Shown: piece after piece, positions 29,840-37,005 of the stretch | Layout of the letters: every line of letters starts with the position of its first letter | How positions within the stretch are numbered: position 1 is the stretch's first letter | Assembly (NCBI GenBank): GCA_018813065.1 | Contig: JAHJCH010000010.1 | Coordinates: 1 to 37,005, forward strand | DNA: 37,005 nucleotides | Source of the DNA: Myxococcota bacterium | GTDB taxonomy: Bacteria > Myxococcota_A > Bradymonadia > UBA7976 > UBA1532 | Reading direction: 5' to 3' | Program-made: the position numbers and the translations under genes | Notes under the pieces: model-generated | What the model saw: the letters and a program-made list of their open reading frames with translations, nothing else | What the model was told of the DNA's origin: nothing | Database searches by the model: none

Positions 29840-31391
29840 GCGGCGGCCTCACGGGACGGCGGCGGGGCATCTCCACGCGGGCGCGGCGCAAGATCAGGGA
29901 TGTGGGCGCGCCTTGACCGCCGCGCTTGACCCACAAACGCACCTCGCTGCCGGGCTCACCGCGGATGGCCTGAGCGGCGCGGCGCACATCGAGGCCACCG
30001 GGGCGCGCGCCGACGCCGACGACGACATCTCCGGGGGCCAAGACCTCCGAGGCGGGGCCGCCCTCCACGAGCTGATCGATGAGCACCCCTTGAGGATGCG
30101 CGCGCAGCACCGCGCCGATCCCGGTCAGCTCCCCCGTACCTTGACGCTCCCCCTCCGCCAAGGCGGTGAGGCGCAGATCACGATTGACCGTCGCGCCGGG
30201 GCGCCCCTCGACGCCGCCGACGAGGAGGCGGCGATAGCCCTCGGCCTCCACATAGAGGCTGGATCGCGCGCCGGGCAGGGTGCTGAGGCGATAGCGGCCT
30301 TGGGCATCCGTATAAACCGCCGCTGTCTCGGCCAAGACCTGGGCGCGCCACTCGGCGGGGGTCAGCGAGGCGCCCTCGATGGGCCGCCCGGTTTGAGCAT
30401 CGAGGACGCGCCCGATCAGGACGATGGAGCGGCGCAAGCGCAGGACGACGCCCTCCACCTCGGCGCCCGCCTGCACATCGAGGGCGGGGCTATCGACGGG
30501 CTGATAGCCCTCCGCCGCCGCCCAAAGACGCGCGCTGCCCGCCGCGAGGGGACCGAGGCGAAAGCGCCCATCGGGATCATCAAAGGCTTGCGCGGAAGCG
30601 CCGCCTGCGCCGCTGAGGAGGGGCGAGGCGGTCACCGAAAATTGAGAGATGGGCTGGTTATCCTCATCGACGACCTGGCCGGAGACGAAGCCGCCGCCGG
30701 GCAGGGTGAGGGTGTACTCACCGGGGCCGAAGATCTCCTCGCTGATCTCGCCGTGCTGCCCGTGGCGGGCCACCAAGCTCAGGGCCGCGCGGTCCTTGGG
30801 CCAGGGCAGAGCGAAGCGACCCAAGCGATTGGCGCGATCGGCCACCTCGGGGAAGCGCCGCCCCTCGGCGCGCAGGAAGACCCAAGCGCCCTCCACGACG
30901 GCGCCGTCTTGGGTGCGGACGATCCCACGCGCCATGGGGGCGGGCTCAAGGGTAAAGCGCCATGTCACCTTGCTTTGAGCGGGGAAGGGCAGGGCTTGGG
31001 CGTCGAGATTGAGCGGCGAATAGCCCAGGGCGGTGACGCGGGCGCCCTGAAAGCCGGGGGCGAGGCGCTCCAAGCGAAAGCGGCCCTCATGATCGCTCTC
31101 TGCGCGACGGGGCTGCGCGGCGTCGCGGGTCACGATGATCTGCGCGCCGGCGATGGGCGCGCCCTCGGGGTCTTCGACGAGGCCCAGCACCAAGCGCGGC
31201 GCGGTGGCGGGCCAGGTGACGGGCGCGTCGGGCGCGTCGGGCGTGGCCGGGCTGGGCGTGGGCGTCGAGGCGGCGATGGGCGGTCTGGATGTGGAGGTGG
31301 CGGGGCGAGGTCGATCCAGGGCGAGGGCGATGGCGAGGGCCAGGAGGGCCAGGACGAGGGCGACTTGAAAGATGAGCTTGATGTGACGCAT
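29826..31391 (-). CDS. Carboxypeptidase-regulatory-like domain protein with C-terminal PDZ
   Basis: Start chosen at ATG 31391 (MRHIKLIFQV), just before a membrane anchor (~5-25); a longer frame to 31442 is not supported. The 522-residue product has a Pro/Ala/Thr-rich linker (~27-65) and several tandem carboxypeptidase-regulatory-like (beta-sandwich) domains, each with phrases like GRVLDAQTGRPIEGASL and TDAQGRYRLSTLP. It ends in a PDZ-type domain (GIGAVLRAHPQGVLIDQLVEGGP, then LAPGDVVVGVGARPG and VRLWVKRGG). A fusion of these with no catalytic domain suggests a binding or sensing protein on the periplasmic face. Substrate unknown. Confidence 0.78.
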   Translation of the reverse strand: MRHIKLIFQVALVLALLALAIALALDRPRPATSTSRPPIAASTPTPSPATPDAPDAPVTWPATAPRLVLGLVEDPEGAPIAGAQIIVTRDAAQPRRAESDHEGRFRLERLAPGFQGARVTALGYSPLNLDAQALPFPAQSKVTWRFTLEPAPMARGIVRTQDGAVVEGAWVFLRAEGRRFPEVADRANRLGRFALPWPKDRAALSLVARHGQHGEISEEIFGPGEYTLTLPGGGFVSGQVVDEDNQPISQFSVTASPLLSGAGGASAQAFDDPDGRFRLGPLAAGSARLWAAAEGYQPVDSPALDVQAGAEVEGVVLRLRRSIVLIGRVLDAQTGRPIEGASLTPAEWRAQVLAETAAVYTDAQGRYRLSTLPGARSSLYVEAEGYRRLLVGGVEGRPGATVNRDLRLTALAEGERQGTGELTGIGAVLRAHPQGVLIDQLVEGGPASEVLAPGDVVVGVGARPGGLDVRRAAQAIRGEPGSEVRLWVKRGGQGAPTSLILRRARVEMPRRRPVRPPHGHL

Positions 31392-31486
31392 GGGGGCACC
31401 ATAAACACGCGGCGTTGGGGGCGCCAGCGGCGCGGGGATCAAGCTCTGGGGCGCGGATCAACGCAGCCCAGGCGGTCGAAGAGCCC

Positions 31487-34012
31487 TTAAAGCGGCGCGT
31501 AGTCAAACCCATAGGTGTCGAGGCTGGTGGCGAAGTCGGGGCGCAGTTTATAGAGATGGCCTTCGCTCGTCTCGATGAGGATGACCACCGGCCCAACCTC
31601 GCCAAACATGAGATCGGGCTCAAGGCTGACGTCCAAGACGTCAAACATGAGGCCCGCCGCGTCCTGGGCGGTGAGGGTGTCGTAGAAACCCGGCGACAGC
31701 CGGGCCACGCGGGCGCCGCCGATGGGGCTGAGCTGGGCGGGAAAGCCATTGGCTTGTGCGCGCAGGGTGAAGTCGGGCGTCCCGTTGTCGGGGAGGCCCG
31801 TCTCTAGATCAAAATCGCGCATATACGCCACCTCGACCCGAGGCAGCGCGAAGCCCACCGGCGCATAGTCAAAGCCGATCTCGTCATCGTTGATCCTTTG
31901 AACATGCCCCAACTTGTAGAGGCGCCCCTGGGCGGTGCGCACCAAGAAGACAATCCGGCGCGGCTCATCCATCAGCGGATCAAGCGCCACGTCAAACGCC
32001 TCGAAGCGCGCCTGGGCCAGATTGACAGGCGCGATGCTCTCGTAGACGGCGCCTGGCAGGCGCGCAACAGTGACCCCCTGGAGAGGACGCAGGGCGCCCG
32101 TGGCGCCCCCGCCCATCGGCTCAAAGCGGATGTCATCGTTGACGGTGTTGCGCTGCCCTGAGTCCAGATCGAAGCCCTCGTGATAGGCCAATCGCGCGTC
32201 CAGCGTCGCGCCCTCGATGCGCGCCGCTTGGATCGCGAGGCGCCCGTCCGCCATGCGGTAGATCGCGCCGATCTTGTAGATGTTGCCCTCCTGGGTGCGC
32301 ACCAACACGACCACCGGTCCGCTCTCTCCAGGGGGCGGCGAGATCGGGATGCTGTTCTCTTGGAAGGCCGCGCCCATGGCATGGGCCGCCCCGACTTGAT
32401 CGAAGGGCAGGCCCAGCAGGCGCGCCAGCTGGATCGAAGGTTGGGCAGGGTTGATCTCATCGCCGTCGCCGCCTTCAAACACGCGGATATCATCACGCCA
32501 AGGCTGCCCGCTGTTGGTTTGGCCTGATTCCAGGTCGATGGCGTCGCCGACGCGCGCCTGGAGCGGAGGGAGATCAAAGCTCAGGGGCGTGTAGTCAAAG
32601 CCGCAGCGCCCGTCCCCCAGGTCTTTAAAGTTGCCCAGCGCGTAGAGGCCGCCTGCGGCGGTCCTCACCAGCATCACCACCTGGCCCTGCTCGCCCGCCA
32701 GCGGCGCCAGCGGCGCCTCGGTCCCGCGCTCAAAGGTCACGCTCGCCAGCGCCGCCATCGTCACCTGGGGATAGAAGCCCGGCGCGAGGCGCCCCAGCTC
32801 GGCGTCCCACTGCCCCATCATCATCATGGGGTCGAGCCCGTCGCTGGCGATGACGCGCAGATCATCGCCCGGCATGTTCTCTCGCCCTGTCTCCAGATCA
32901 AACCCAGCGTCAAAGGCCACGGAGAACGCGGGCTCGCCCAGATCAAGGGTGGGGTCCTCGATCACCACAGGCTCGGCGCCCGGGCAAGTGATGGTGGTGG
33001 TGCCCGCCTGCTCATCGCGCTCGATGACACAGGGTTGGCCGTCTTGGCCGTCTTGGCCCGGCGCGCCATCCTGGCCCGGCGCGCCATCCTGACCCGGCGC
33101 GCCGTCCTGGCCGTCCTGGCCGTCTTGGCCGTCTTGAATCACCACAGGTTGTGCGCCCGGACAGGTGATCGTGGTGGTGCCCGCCTGATCGTCGCGCTCG
33201 ATGACGCACGGTTGGCCGTCTTGGCCGTCTTGGCCCGGCGCGCCATCCTGGCCGTCTTGGCCCGGCGCGCCATCCTGACCGTCTTGGCCGTCTTGTCCAG
33301 GTGCGCCGTCTTGGCCGTCTTGGCCCGGCGCGCCATCCAGGCCATCTTGGCCGTCTTGAATCACCACAGGCTCAGCGCCCGGACAGGTGATCGTGGTGGT
33401 GCCCGCCTGATCATCGCGCTCGATGACGCACGGCTGGCCGTCTTGGCCGTCTTGGCCCGGCGCGCCCGGTTGACCGTCCAGGCCCGGCGCGCCCGGCTGA
33501 CCGTCTTGACCGTCTTGACCGTCTTGACCATCCAGGCCGTTCTGACCTGGCTCACCCGGCGGGCCGTCCTCACCTGGTTGGCCGTCCTCACCCGGTTGAC
33601 CCGGCGCGCCTGGTTGGCCGTCCTCACCCGGTTGACCCGGCGCGCCGTCTTGACCATCGGCGATGATCACAGGCTCAGCGCCTGGACAGATCACGGTGGT
33701 GGTCCCCGCCAGATCATCACGCTCAAGAGCGCAGGGGGCCGCCGCCTCCCCCACGCCGTCGCAGATGAAGCGTTGATCTCGCGCCTCGCCCTCCAGCGTG
33801 CCATCCCCATCGAGATCCTCGCCGCTGTAGACGATGACCCCGCCTTCGGCGCAGTCGGCGCCTGCGGGCGCCTCCTCCATCAAGACCAACCAACGAGGGG
33901 CGTCGCCCGTCTGCGCGGCCTCATCGCTTCCACAGCCAGTCAGCGCGCTGACACACAGCGCGATCCATATCGCTCGACGCCTCAAAAGCGTGAGAGGAGG
34001 GCGTGTACACAT
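31487..34012 (-). CDS. Collagen-like repeat lipoprotein with four C-terminal modules
   Basis: Start chosen at ATG 34012 with CTGGAG upstream; an upstream ATG at 34093 is less likely. The 841-residue product has a lipoprotein signal ending LTGC. An N-terminal domain follows, of the type seen in Myxococcota (GADCAEGGVIVYSGEDLDGDG and then ERDDLAGTTTVICPGAEP). It then has 52 Gly-X-Y triplets in three runs of 25, 16 and 11, mostly GQD, GAP, GQP and GED. The runs are separated by repeated ~25-residue units containing CVIERDDQAGTTTITCPGA. The C-terminal ~480 residues are four modules of ~120 residues, each with a phrase like FDLETG, VARLPG and GPVVVLVRT.EG.LYK. The module role is unknown. It is likely surface exposed. 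Confidence 0.85.
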   Translation of the reverse strand: MCTRPPLTLLRRRAIWIALCVSALTGCGSDEAAQTGDAPRWLVLMEEAPAGADCAEGGVIVYSGEDLDGDGTLEGEARDQRFICDGVGEAAAPCALERDDLAGTTTVICPGAEPVIIADGQDGAPGQPGEDGQPGAPGQPGEDGQPGEDGPPGEPGQNGLDGQDGQDGQDGQPGAPGLDGQPGAPGQDGQDGQPCVIERDDQAGTTTITCPGAEPVVIQDGQDGLDGAPGQDGQDGAPGQDGQDGQDGAPGQDGQDGAPGQDGQDGQPCVIERDDQAGTTTITCPGAQPVVIQDGQDGQDGQDGAPGQDGAPGQDGAPGQDGQDGQPCVIERDEQAGTTTITCPGAEPVVIEDPTLDLGEPAFSVAFDAGFDLETGRENMPGDDLRVIASDGLDPMMMMGQWDAELGRLAPGFYPQVTMAALASVTFERGTEAPLAPLAGEQGQVVMLVRTAAGGLYALGNFKDLGDGRCGFDYTPLSFDLPPLQARVGDAIDLESGQTNSGQPWRDDIRVFEGGDGDEINPAQPSIQLARLLGLPFDQVGAAHAMGAAFQENSIPISPPPGESGPVVVLVRTQEGNIYKIGAIYRMADGRLAIQAARIEGATLDARLAYHEGFDLDSGQRNTVNDDIRFEPMGGGATGALRPLQGVTVARLPGAVYESIAPVNLAQARFEAFDVALDPLMDEPRRIVFLVRTAQGRLYKLGHVQRINDDEIGFDYAPVGFALPRVEVAYMRDFDLETGLPDNGTPDFTLRAQANGFPAQLSPIGGARVARLSPGFYDTLTAQDAAGLMFDVLDVSLEPDLMFGEVGPVVILIETSEGHLYKLRPDFATSLDTYGFDYAPL
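33033..33655 (-). repeat. Gly-X-Y coding repeat tract
   Basis: The DNA coding for the three collagen-like runs is a dense array of nine-base units such as GGCCAAGAC-type codons (on the plus strand, 'gccgtcttggcc' recurs). It is interrupted by three ~87-base copies encoding the CVIERDD unit (about 33353-33447, 33130-33216 and 32957-33042). The tract is prone to slippage and copy-number change. Confidence 0.85.
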
Positions 34013-34089
34013 CGGGTTTGTCTCCAGGTCAACAACTCCAGTGAGCCAAGCGAGGTTATCGCGCAGGAGACGCCCTCGCCACTCAACAC

Positions 34090-34109
34090 CCACGCCACAC
34101 GCGGCGTGG
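34090..34109. other. Inverted repeat between the collagen-like and psd genes
   Basis: CCACGCC (34090-34096) and GGCGTGG (34103-34109) form a perfect seven-pair stem with a six-base loop. A second pair, CCTTGCG near 34121 and CGCAAGG near 34160, lies downstream. The region is divergent between the two genes, so either could act as an operator or leader structure. No promoter was fixed. Confidence 0.4.
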
Positions 34110-34186
34110 CGGCTTGAAAACCTTGCGGCGCCCCACGCCGCGCGCTAAACCCTCACCGCGCAAGGCCCTGTCAATGAGGAGCGCCC

Positions 34187-35056
34187 GTGACCGACCGCCC
34201 ACTGATGCGAGATCGCCTGCTGATCGGGGGGCTGCGCCTGCTCCCCAAGAGCGCCTGGAGCCGCTTCGTCGGCGCGCTGACCCACGCGCCCATGCCACGC
34301 CCGCTGGCGACGATGCTCATCAAGGGCTTCGCGCGGCTCTATGACATCAACCTCGATGAGGTCGAGCAGCCGATTAAGTCGTTCCCCCACCTCGGCGCCT
34401 TCTTTATCCGCGCCCTCAAGGACGGCGCCCGCCCCCTCGACCTCCGCCCCGGCGTGGCCATCAGCCCCGCCGATGGGCACATCCTCAACGCAGGGCGGAT
34501 CACCGAAGGGCGGCTTGTTCAAGCCAAGGGGCGCGCGTTCACCGTGGGAGAGCTGCTGGGCGATGAGGCCCTCAACGCCGTCTATGAGGGCGGCGCTTGG
34601 GTGACGGTCTATCTCAGCCCCCAGGATTATCACCGCGTGCATCACCCCGTAGAGGGGCGCATCACCGCCGCGCGCTATATCCCCGGTCACCTCTGGCCGG
34701 TGAATCGCGCCGGTGTCCAGCTCATTGACCGCCTCTTCTGCGTCAACGAGCGCCTCATCACCTTCGTCGATGGCCCCTTCGGTCAGGTCGCCACGGTCAT
34801 GGTCGGCGCCACCTCCGTGGGCCGCATCAGCGCCGCCTACGATCCCACGCTGGAGACGAATCGAGGCCGCCCCGCCGCTGAGCAGTCCTATGAGGACACG
34901 CGGGTCGCCCGAGGCGATGAGCTGGGCGCCTTCCACCTGGGGTCCACCGCCGTCGTCCTCTTCTCCTCGAAGGCCATCGAGCTGGAGCCTCTTGAGGCGG
35001 GCGCGGAGATCAAGCTGGGTCATCCCATCGCGCGTCGCCGCGACTTGATGGCTTGA
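34187..35056 (+). CDS. psd: Phosphatidylserine decarboxylase proenzyme
   Basis: The 289-residue membrane-associated enzyme makes phosphatidylethanolamine from phosphatidylserine. Start is GTG 34187 with GAGGAG five bases upstream. It has SPADGHILNAG, the conserved DYHRVHHPVEG and, at the C-terminus, FHLGSTAVVLF. The proenzyme cleaves itself between Gly252 and Ser253 there and Ser253 becomes the pyruvoyl group. Length fits the family. No adjacent phosphatidylserine synthase is visible. Confidence 0.93.
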   Translation: MTDRPLMRDRLLIGGLRLLPKSAWSRFVGALTHAPMPRPLATMLIKGFARLYDINLDEVEQPIKSFPHLGAFFIRALKDGARPLDLRPGVAISPADGHILNAGRITEGRLVQAKGRAFTVGELLGDEALNAVYEGGAWVTVYLSPQDYHRVHHPVEGRITAARYIPGHLWPVNRAGVQLIDRLFCVNERLITFVDGPFGQVATVMVGATSVGRISAAYDPTLETNRGRPAAEQSYEDTRVARGDELGAFHLGSTAVVLFSSKAIELEPLEAGAEIKLGHPIARRRDLMA

Positions 35057-35155
35057 CGGGGCCATCTTGGCGCTTATCCATCGCGGGCATATCACCGGAT
35101 TTTGTTCGATTCAGCCACGCCGACGAGGGCTGAGCCATCAGAGAGGAGGCCAAGG

Positions 35156-35857
35156 ATGATCTACTCAAATCAGCTCGCGTTGGGCACGGCGTTTTTTGAG
35201 CTGGCGGCGGCGGCCTGGGCGCTCAACGGGCCTGGGCGTCGCGCGGTGGTTCGCCCCGCTGCGGGGATCTTGATCTTGCTGGCGGGCTATCAGCTCATGG
35301 AGGTCCTCGTCTGCGCGCAGCCCACCAACCTCACCCTCGCGCGCATGGCCTTCGCCGACATCACCTGGCTGCCTGCCATGGGCGTCCTGCTCATCGCGCG
35401 GCTGATCGAAGGTGAGGAGGGGCGGCTTAATCGCTTCGCGCAGGGGATGCTCAGCCTCGCCGCCGCCCTGACGCTGTGGATTCTCACCGATCCCCTCTTC
35501 GTGCGCGGGGCGACCTGTAAGGCGGTCTTCGCCTTCTACGCTCACCCCACGCCCTTCTACTTTGGCTATGGCGCCTACTATCAGTTTGGCCTCGCCGCCA
35601 TGCTGGTGATGGCGGCCTATGGCATGGCCAAGCTCGATGATAAGCACACGCGGCTGCATCTGGCGGATGTCCAGGTGGGTACGATGGCCTTCCTGATCCC
35701 CGCCATGATCTATGAGATCGTCGCGCTCAAGGCTCAAGGCGCCCTGCCCTCGGTGATGTGTCACTTCGCCATCTTCCTGGCGGTCTTTATCACGCGGCTG
35801 ATCGCCCGCGAGCGCCAAGCCTATGAGGGCGTCGTCCACAGCGAGGCGCGGCTCTAG
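35156..35857 (+). CDS. Multipass membrane protein, about seven spans
   Basis: Start chosen at ATG 35156 with AGAGGAGG seven bases upstream; the longer frame from 35102 lacks a site. The 234-residue product is mostly hydrophobic with about seven membrane segments: FFELAAAAWAL, GILILLAGYQLMEVL, WLPAMGVLLIARLI, LSLAAALTLWIL, FYFGYGAYYQFGL, AFLIPAMIYEIVAL and CHFAIFLAVFI. It is similar in layout to 7TM sensor-type integral membrane domains, but no conserved motif that I can name is present. It has no attached signalling domain. Function is unknown. Confidence 0.7.
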   Translation: MIYSNQLALGTAFFELAAAAWALNGPGRRAVVRPAAGILILLAGYQLMEVLVCAQPTNLTLARMAFADITWLPAMGVLLIARLIEGEEGRLNRFAQGMLSLAAALTLWILTDPLFVRGATCKAVFAFYAHPTPFYFGYGAYYQFGLAAMLVMAAYGMAKLDDKHTRLHLADVQVGTMAFLIPAMIYEIVALKAQGALPSVMCHFAIFLAVFITRLIARERQAYEGVVHSEARL

Positions 35858-35880
35858 CCCCTTCAACTCGCGATCAACAC

Positions 35881-35900
35881 GGCGGCTTGCTACAACCGCC
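35881..35900 (+). other. Hairpin after the membrane protein gene
   Basis: GGCGGCTTG and CAACCGCC pair in an eight-pair stem with one bulged base and a three-base loop. No T-run follows, so termination is uncertain. It lies 24 bases after the stop codon at 35857. Confidence 0.4.
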
Positions 35901-35929
35901 TTACCTCAAATGATCTCAAGGAGCCCATG

Positions 35930-36352
35930 ATGAAGCGCCTCCTCCCGTTGATCCTCGTGGCGGGCTGTGGCTGGGGTTACGCGACGACCGCGCCCGAGGC
36001 GCGCCAACTCCAGGCCGCGCGCGCGGAGGCTCAACCCGCCCCAGAGCCGACCCTGAGCACCTTTCGGGTGCGCCTCCTCGATGCCCATAATGTCGCCCAT
36101 CGTGAGATCCACGAGATCAGCGGCAAGATCCTCGCGCATGATCGCTTGACGCCGAGGGCCGGTGAGGTGGAGGCGGCCCGTCGTCAACGGGTGCCGCTGG
36201 GTGTCTGGATTCTTGAGGTTGATCCTCAAGGCCGTGATCCAGAGATGGCCACCCTGGATCTTTATCAGCGGGTTCAGCAACGCCACCGCCTCAGGTTCAT
36301 CGATCGAGGTGTAGATGGGCGTATTATCTACGAGTACATCGGCTTGAAGTAA
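35930..36352 (+). CDS. Small lipoprotein of unknown function
   Basis: Two ATGs are adjacent (35927 and 35930). The second is preferred because AAGGAG then has a six-base spacer. The 140-residue product begins MKRLLPLILVAGCGWG, with lipobox LVAGC and likely lipidation of the cysteine. An Ala/Gln-rich linker follows, then a mixed domain with RVRLLDAHNVAHREIHEIS and a strand-rich end (HRLRFIDRGVDGRIIYEYIG). No family was recognised. It lies 19 bases upstream of the metallo-beta-lactamase gene and may be co-transcribed. Confidence 0.7.
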   Translation: MKRLLPLILVAGCGWGYATTAPEARQLQAARAEAQPAPEPTLSTFRVRLLDAHNVAHREIHEISGKILAHDRLTPRAGEVEAARRQRVPLGVWILEVDPQGRDPEMATLDLYQRVQQRHRLRFIDRGVDGRIIYEYIGLK

Positions 36353-36371
36353 CCCACTCAAAGCAGGCCCC

Positions 36372-37005
36372 ATGAACAGGCGAGCCCTCTCTCTCCTCCT
36401 CCTCACCCTCCTCTCGGCGTGGGCGTGCCCCGTCGTCGCCGCACCCATCGACGCGCCGCGCGCCGCCCGCCTCAAGGGCGCCTTGGGGGAGATCAAGGCC
36501 CCCGCCGCGACGGTGCGCTTCATCGACGTTGATCAAGGCGACGCGACGCTGATCTCCATCGACGGTAAGCATGTCCTCATCGACAGCGGCCCGCCCAAGG
36601 CCGCCGATGGCCTGGTGCGCGATCTGCGCGCGTGGGGGGTGACGCAGATCGATCTGCTGATCAACACCCACGCGCACGCCGATCACATCGGCGGCGCCGC
36701 CAAGCTCATCGAGGCGATCCCCGTCAAGGCGGCGCTTGATCCAGGCGTGATCCACCCCTCCAGCGCCTATAAGAAGATGCTCAAGGCCCTTGAGGATCAT
36801 CAGATCCCCGTGCGTCAGGCCCGCGCGGGTCGAGAGATCAAGATCGGCTCGGCCAGGCTCAAGATCTTGGCCCCCAAGGACCCCCTCTTTACAGGCACAC
36901 GCTCCGATCACAACGCCAACTCGGTGGTCACGCGGTTGGACGTCGGCGGGGTGCGCTTCCTCTTTATGGGCGACGCCGAGGCGGAGACCGAGGAGCGGCT
37001 GATCA
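36372..37005 (+). CDS. Secreted ComEC-like metallo-beta-lactamase-fold protein, 3' end outside window
   Basis: The gene starts at ATG 36372 and runs off the window; 211 residues are visible. A signal peptide (MNRRALSLLLLTLLSAW) is followed by a metallo-beta-lactamase fold: FIDVDQGDATLISIDGK, DSGPPKAADG, and the metal-binding THAHADHIGG (His100, His102, Asp104, His105). It has RSDHNANSVV and FMGDAEAETEERL near the end, typical of the soluble ComEC/Rec2-type hydrolase family. The signal peptide places it outside the cytoplasm, so it may act on extracellular or periplasmic nucleic acid or another phosphoester. The true substrate is unknown. Confidence 0.85.
   Translation, partial: MNRRALSLLLLTLLSAWACPVVAAPIDAPRAARLKGALGEIKAPAATVRFIDVDQGDATLISIDGKHVLIDSGPPKAADGLVRDLRAWGVTQIDLLINTHAHADHIGGAAKLIEAIPVKAALDPGVIHPSSAYKKMLKALEDHQIPVRQARAGREIKIGSARLKILAPKDPLFTGTRSDHNANSVVTRLDVGGVRFLFMGDAEAETEERLI

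Noticed and set aside
29751..31490. Long open frame on the plus strand opposite the carboxypeptidase-regulatory gene
   Set aside because: It has no ribosome binding site, signal or recognisable domain and is made of Ala/Gly/Arg-rich shadow sequence. The minus-strand gene explains the DNA.
32957..33655. Regularly spaced repeats that might look like a CRISPR array
   Set aside because: The repeats are in frame and encode Gly-X-Y triplets; the units vary in length and there are no unique spacers or cas genes.
33035..34117. Long plus-strand frame through the collagen-like repeats
   Set aside because: It is a low-complexity antisense shadow of the Gly-X-Y tract (Ala/Val/Leu/Thr repeats). No function or start signal.

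Overview
The window is GC-rich, gene-dense chromosomal DNA. A 60-base sample at 2521-2580 is 72% GC by hand count. It fits a Gram-negative deltaproteobacterial lineage of the Myxococcota/Bradymonadota type. Reasons: several lipoproteins with clear lipoboxes, a pilB-pilT-pilC-pilS-pilR order like that of Myxococcus, a secreted collagen-like protein with a Myxococcota-style N-terminal domain, multiheme cytochromes, and long secreted proteins built from repeated domains. The lineage is inferred from gene content; no rRNA or tRNA was seen to confirm it.

Layout. 2-3213: the end of a HEAT-repeat protein, a lipoprotein and a Clp-fold serine protease homologue. 3214-3579: a non-coding stretch with three hairpins and a plus-strand terminator, a possible small RNA. 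3580-4299: an outer-membrane barrel candidate. 4305-10365 (minus strand): a tightly coupled six-gene cluster. In transcription order it encodes an octaheme tetrathionate reductase-type cytochrome, a membrane-anchored heptaheme cytochrome, a cytochrome b561-type quinol oxidoreductase, two half-size YeeE/YedE sulfur-compound transporters and a membrane-anchored rhodanese-like protein lacking the usual active-site cysteine. It reads as a sulfur-oxyanion respiration and uptake module and is the most interesting system here. 10366-10725: its upstream region, with iterated repeats. 10726-11427: an unrecognised protein.

11564-13209 holds a 5'-nucleotidase split into two overlapping genes in reversed domain order, one half with a Sec-type and the other with a Tat-type signal. 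13300-15495 is a beta-propeller lipoprotein behind a terminator and a sigma-54-like promoter. 15569-17361 holds ribF and aroE. 17366-25181 is the type IV pilus motor and regulatory operon pilB-pilT-pilC-pilS-pilR. It is followed, where Myxococcus has the pilin gene, by a signal peptidase I homologue that has lost both catalytic residues.

25168-37005: a secreted protein with an AgmX-like tail, htpG, several secreted or unknown proteins, a carboxypeptidase-regulatory/PDZ protein, a large collagen-like lipoprotein with four C-terminal modules, phosphatidylserine decarboxylase, a multipass membrane protein, a lipoprotein and the start of a secreted ComEC-like metallo-beta-lactamase that runs off the end. 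No CRISPR array, insertion sequence, tRNA or rRNA was found.
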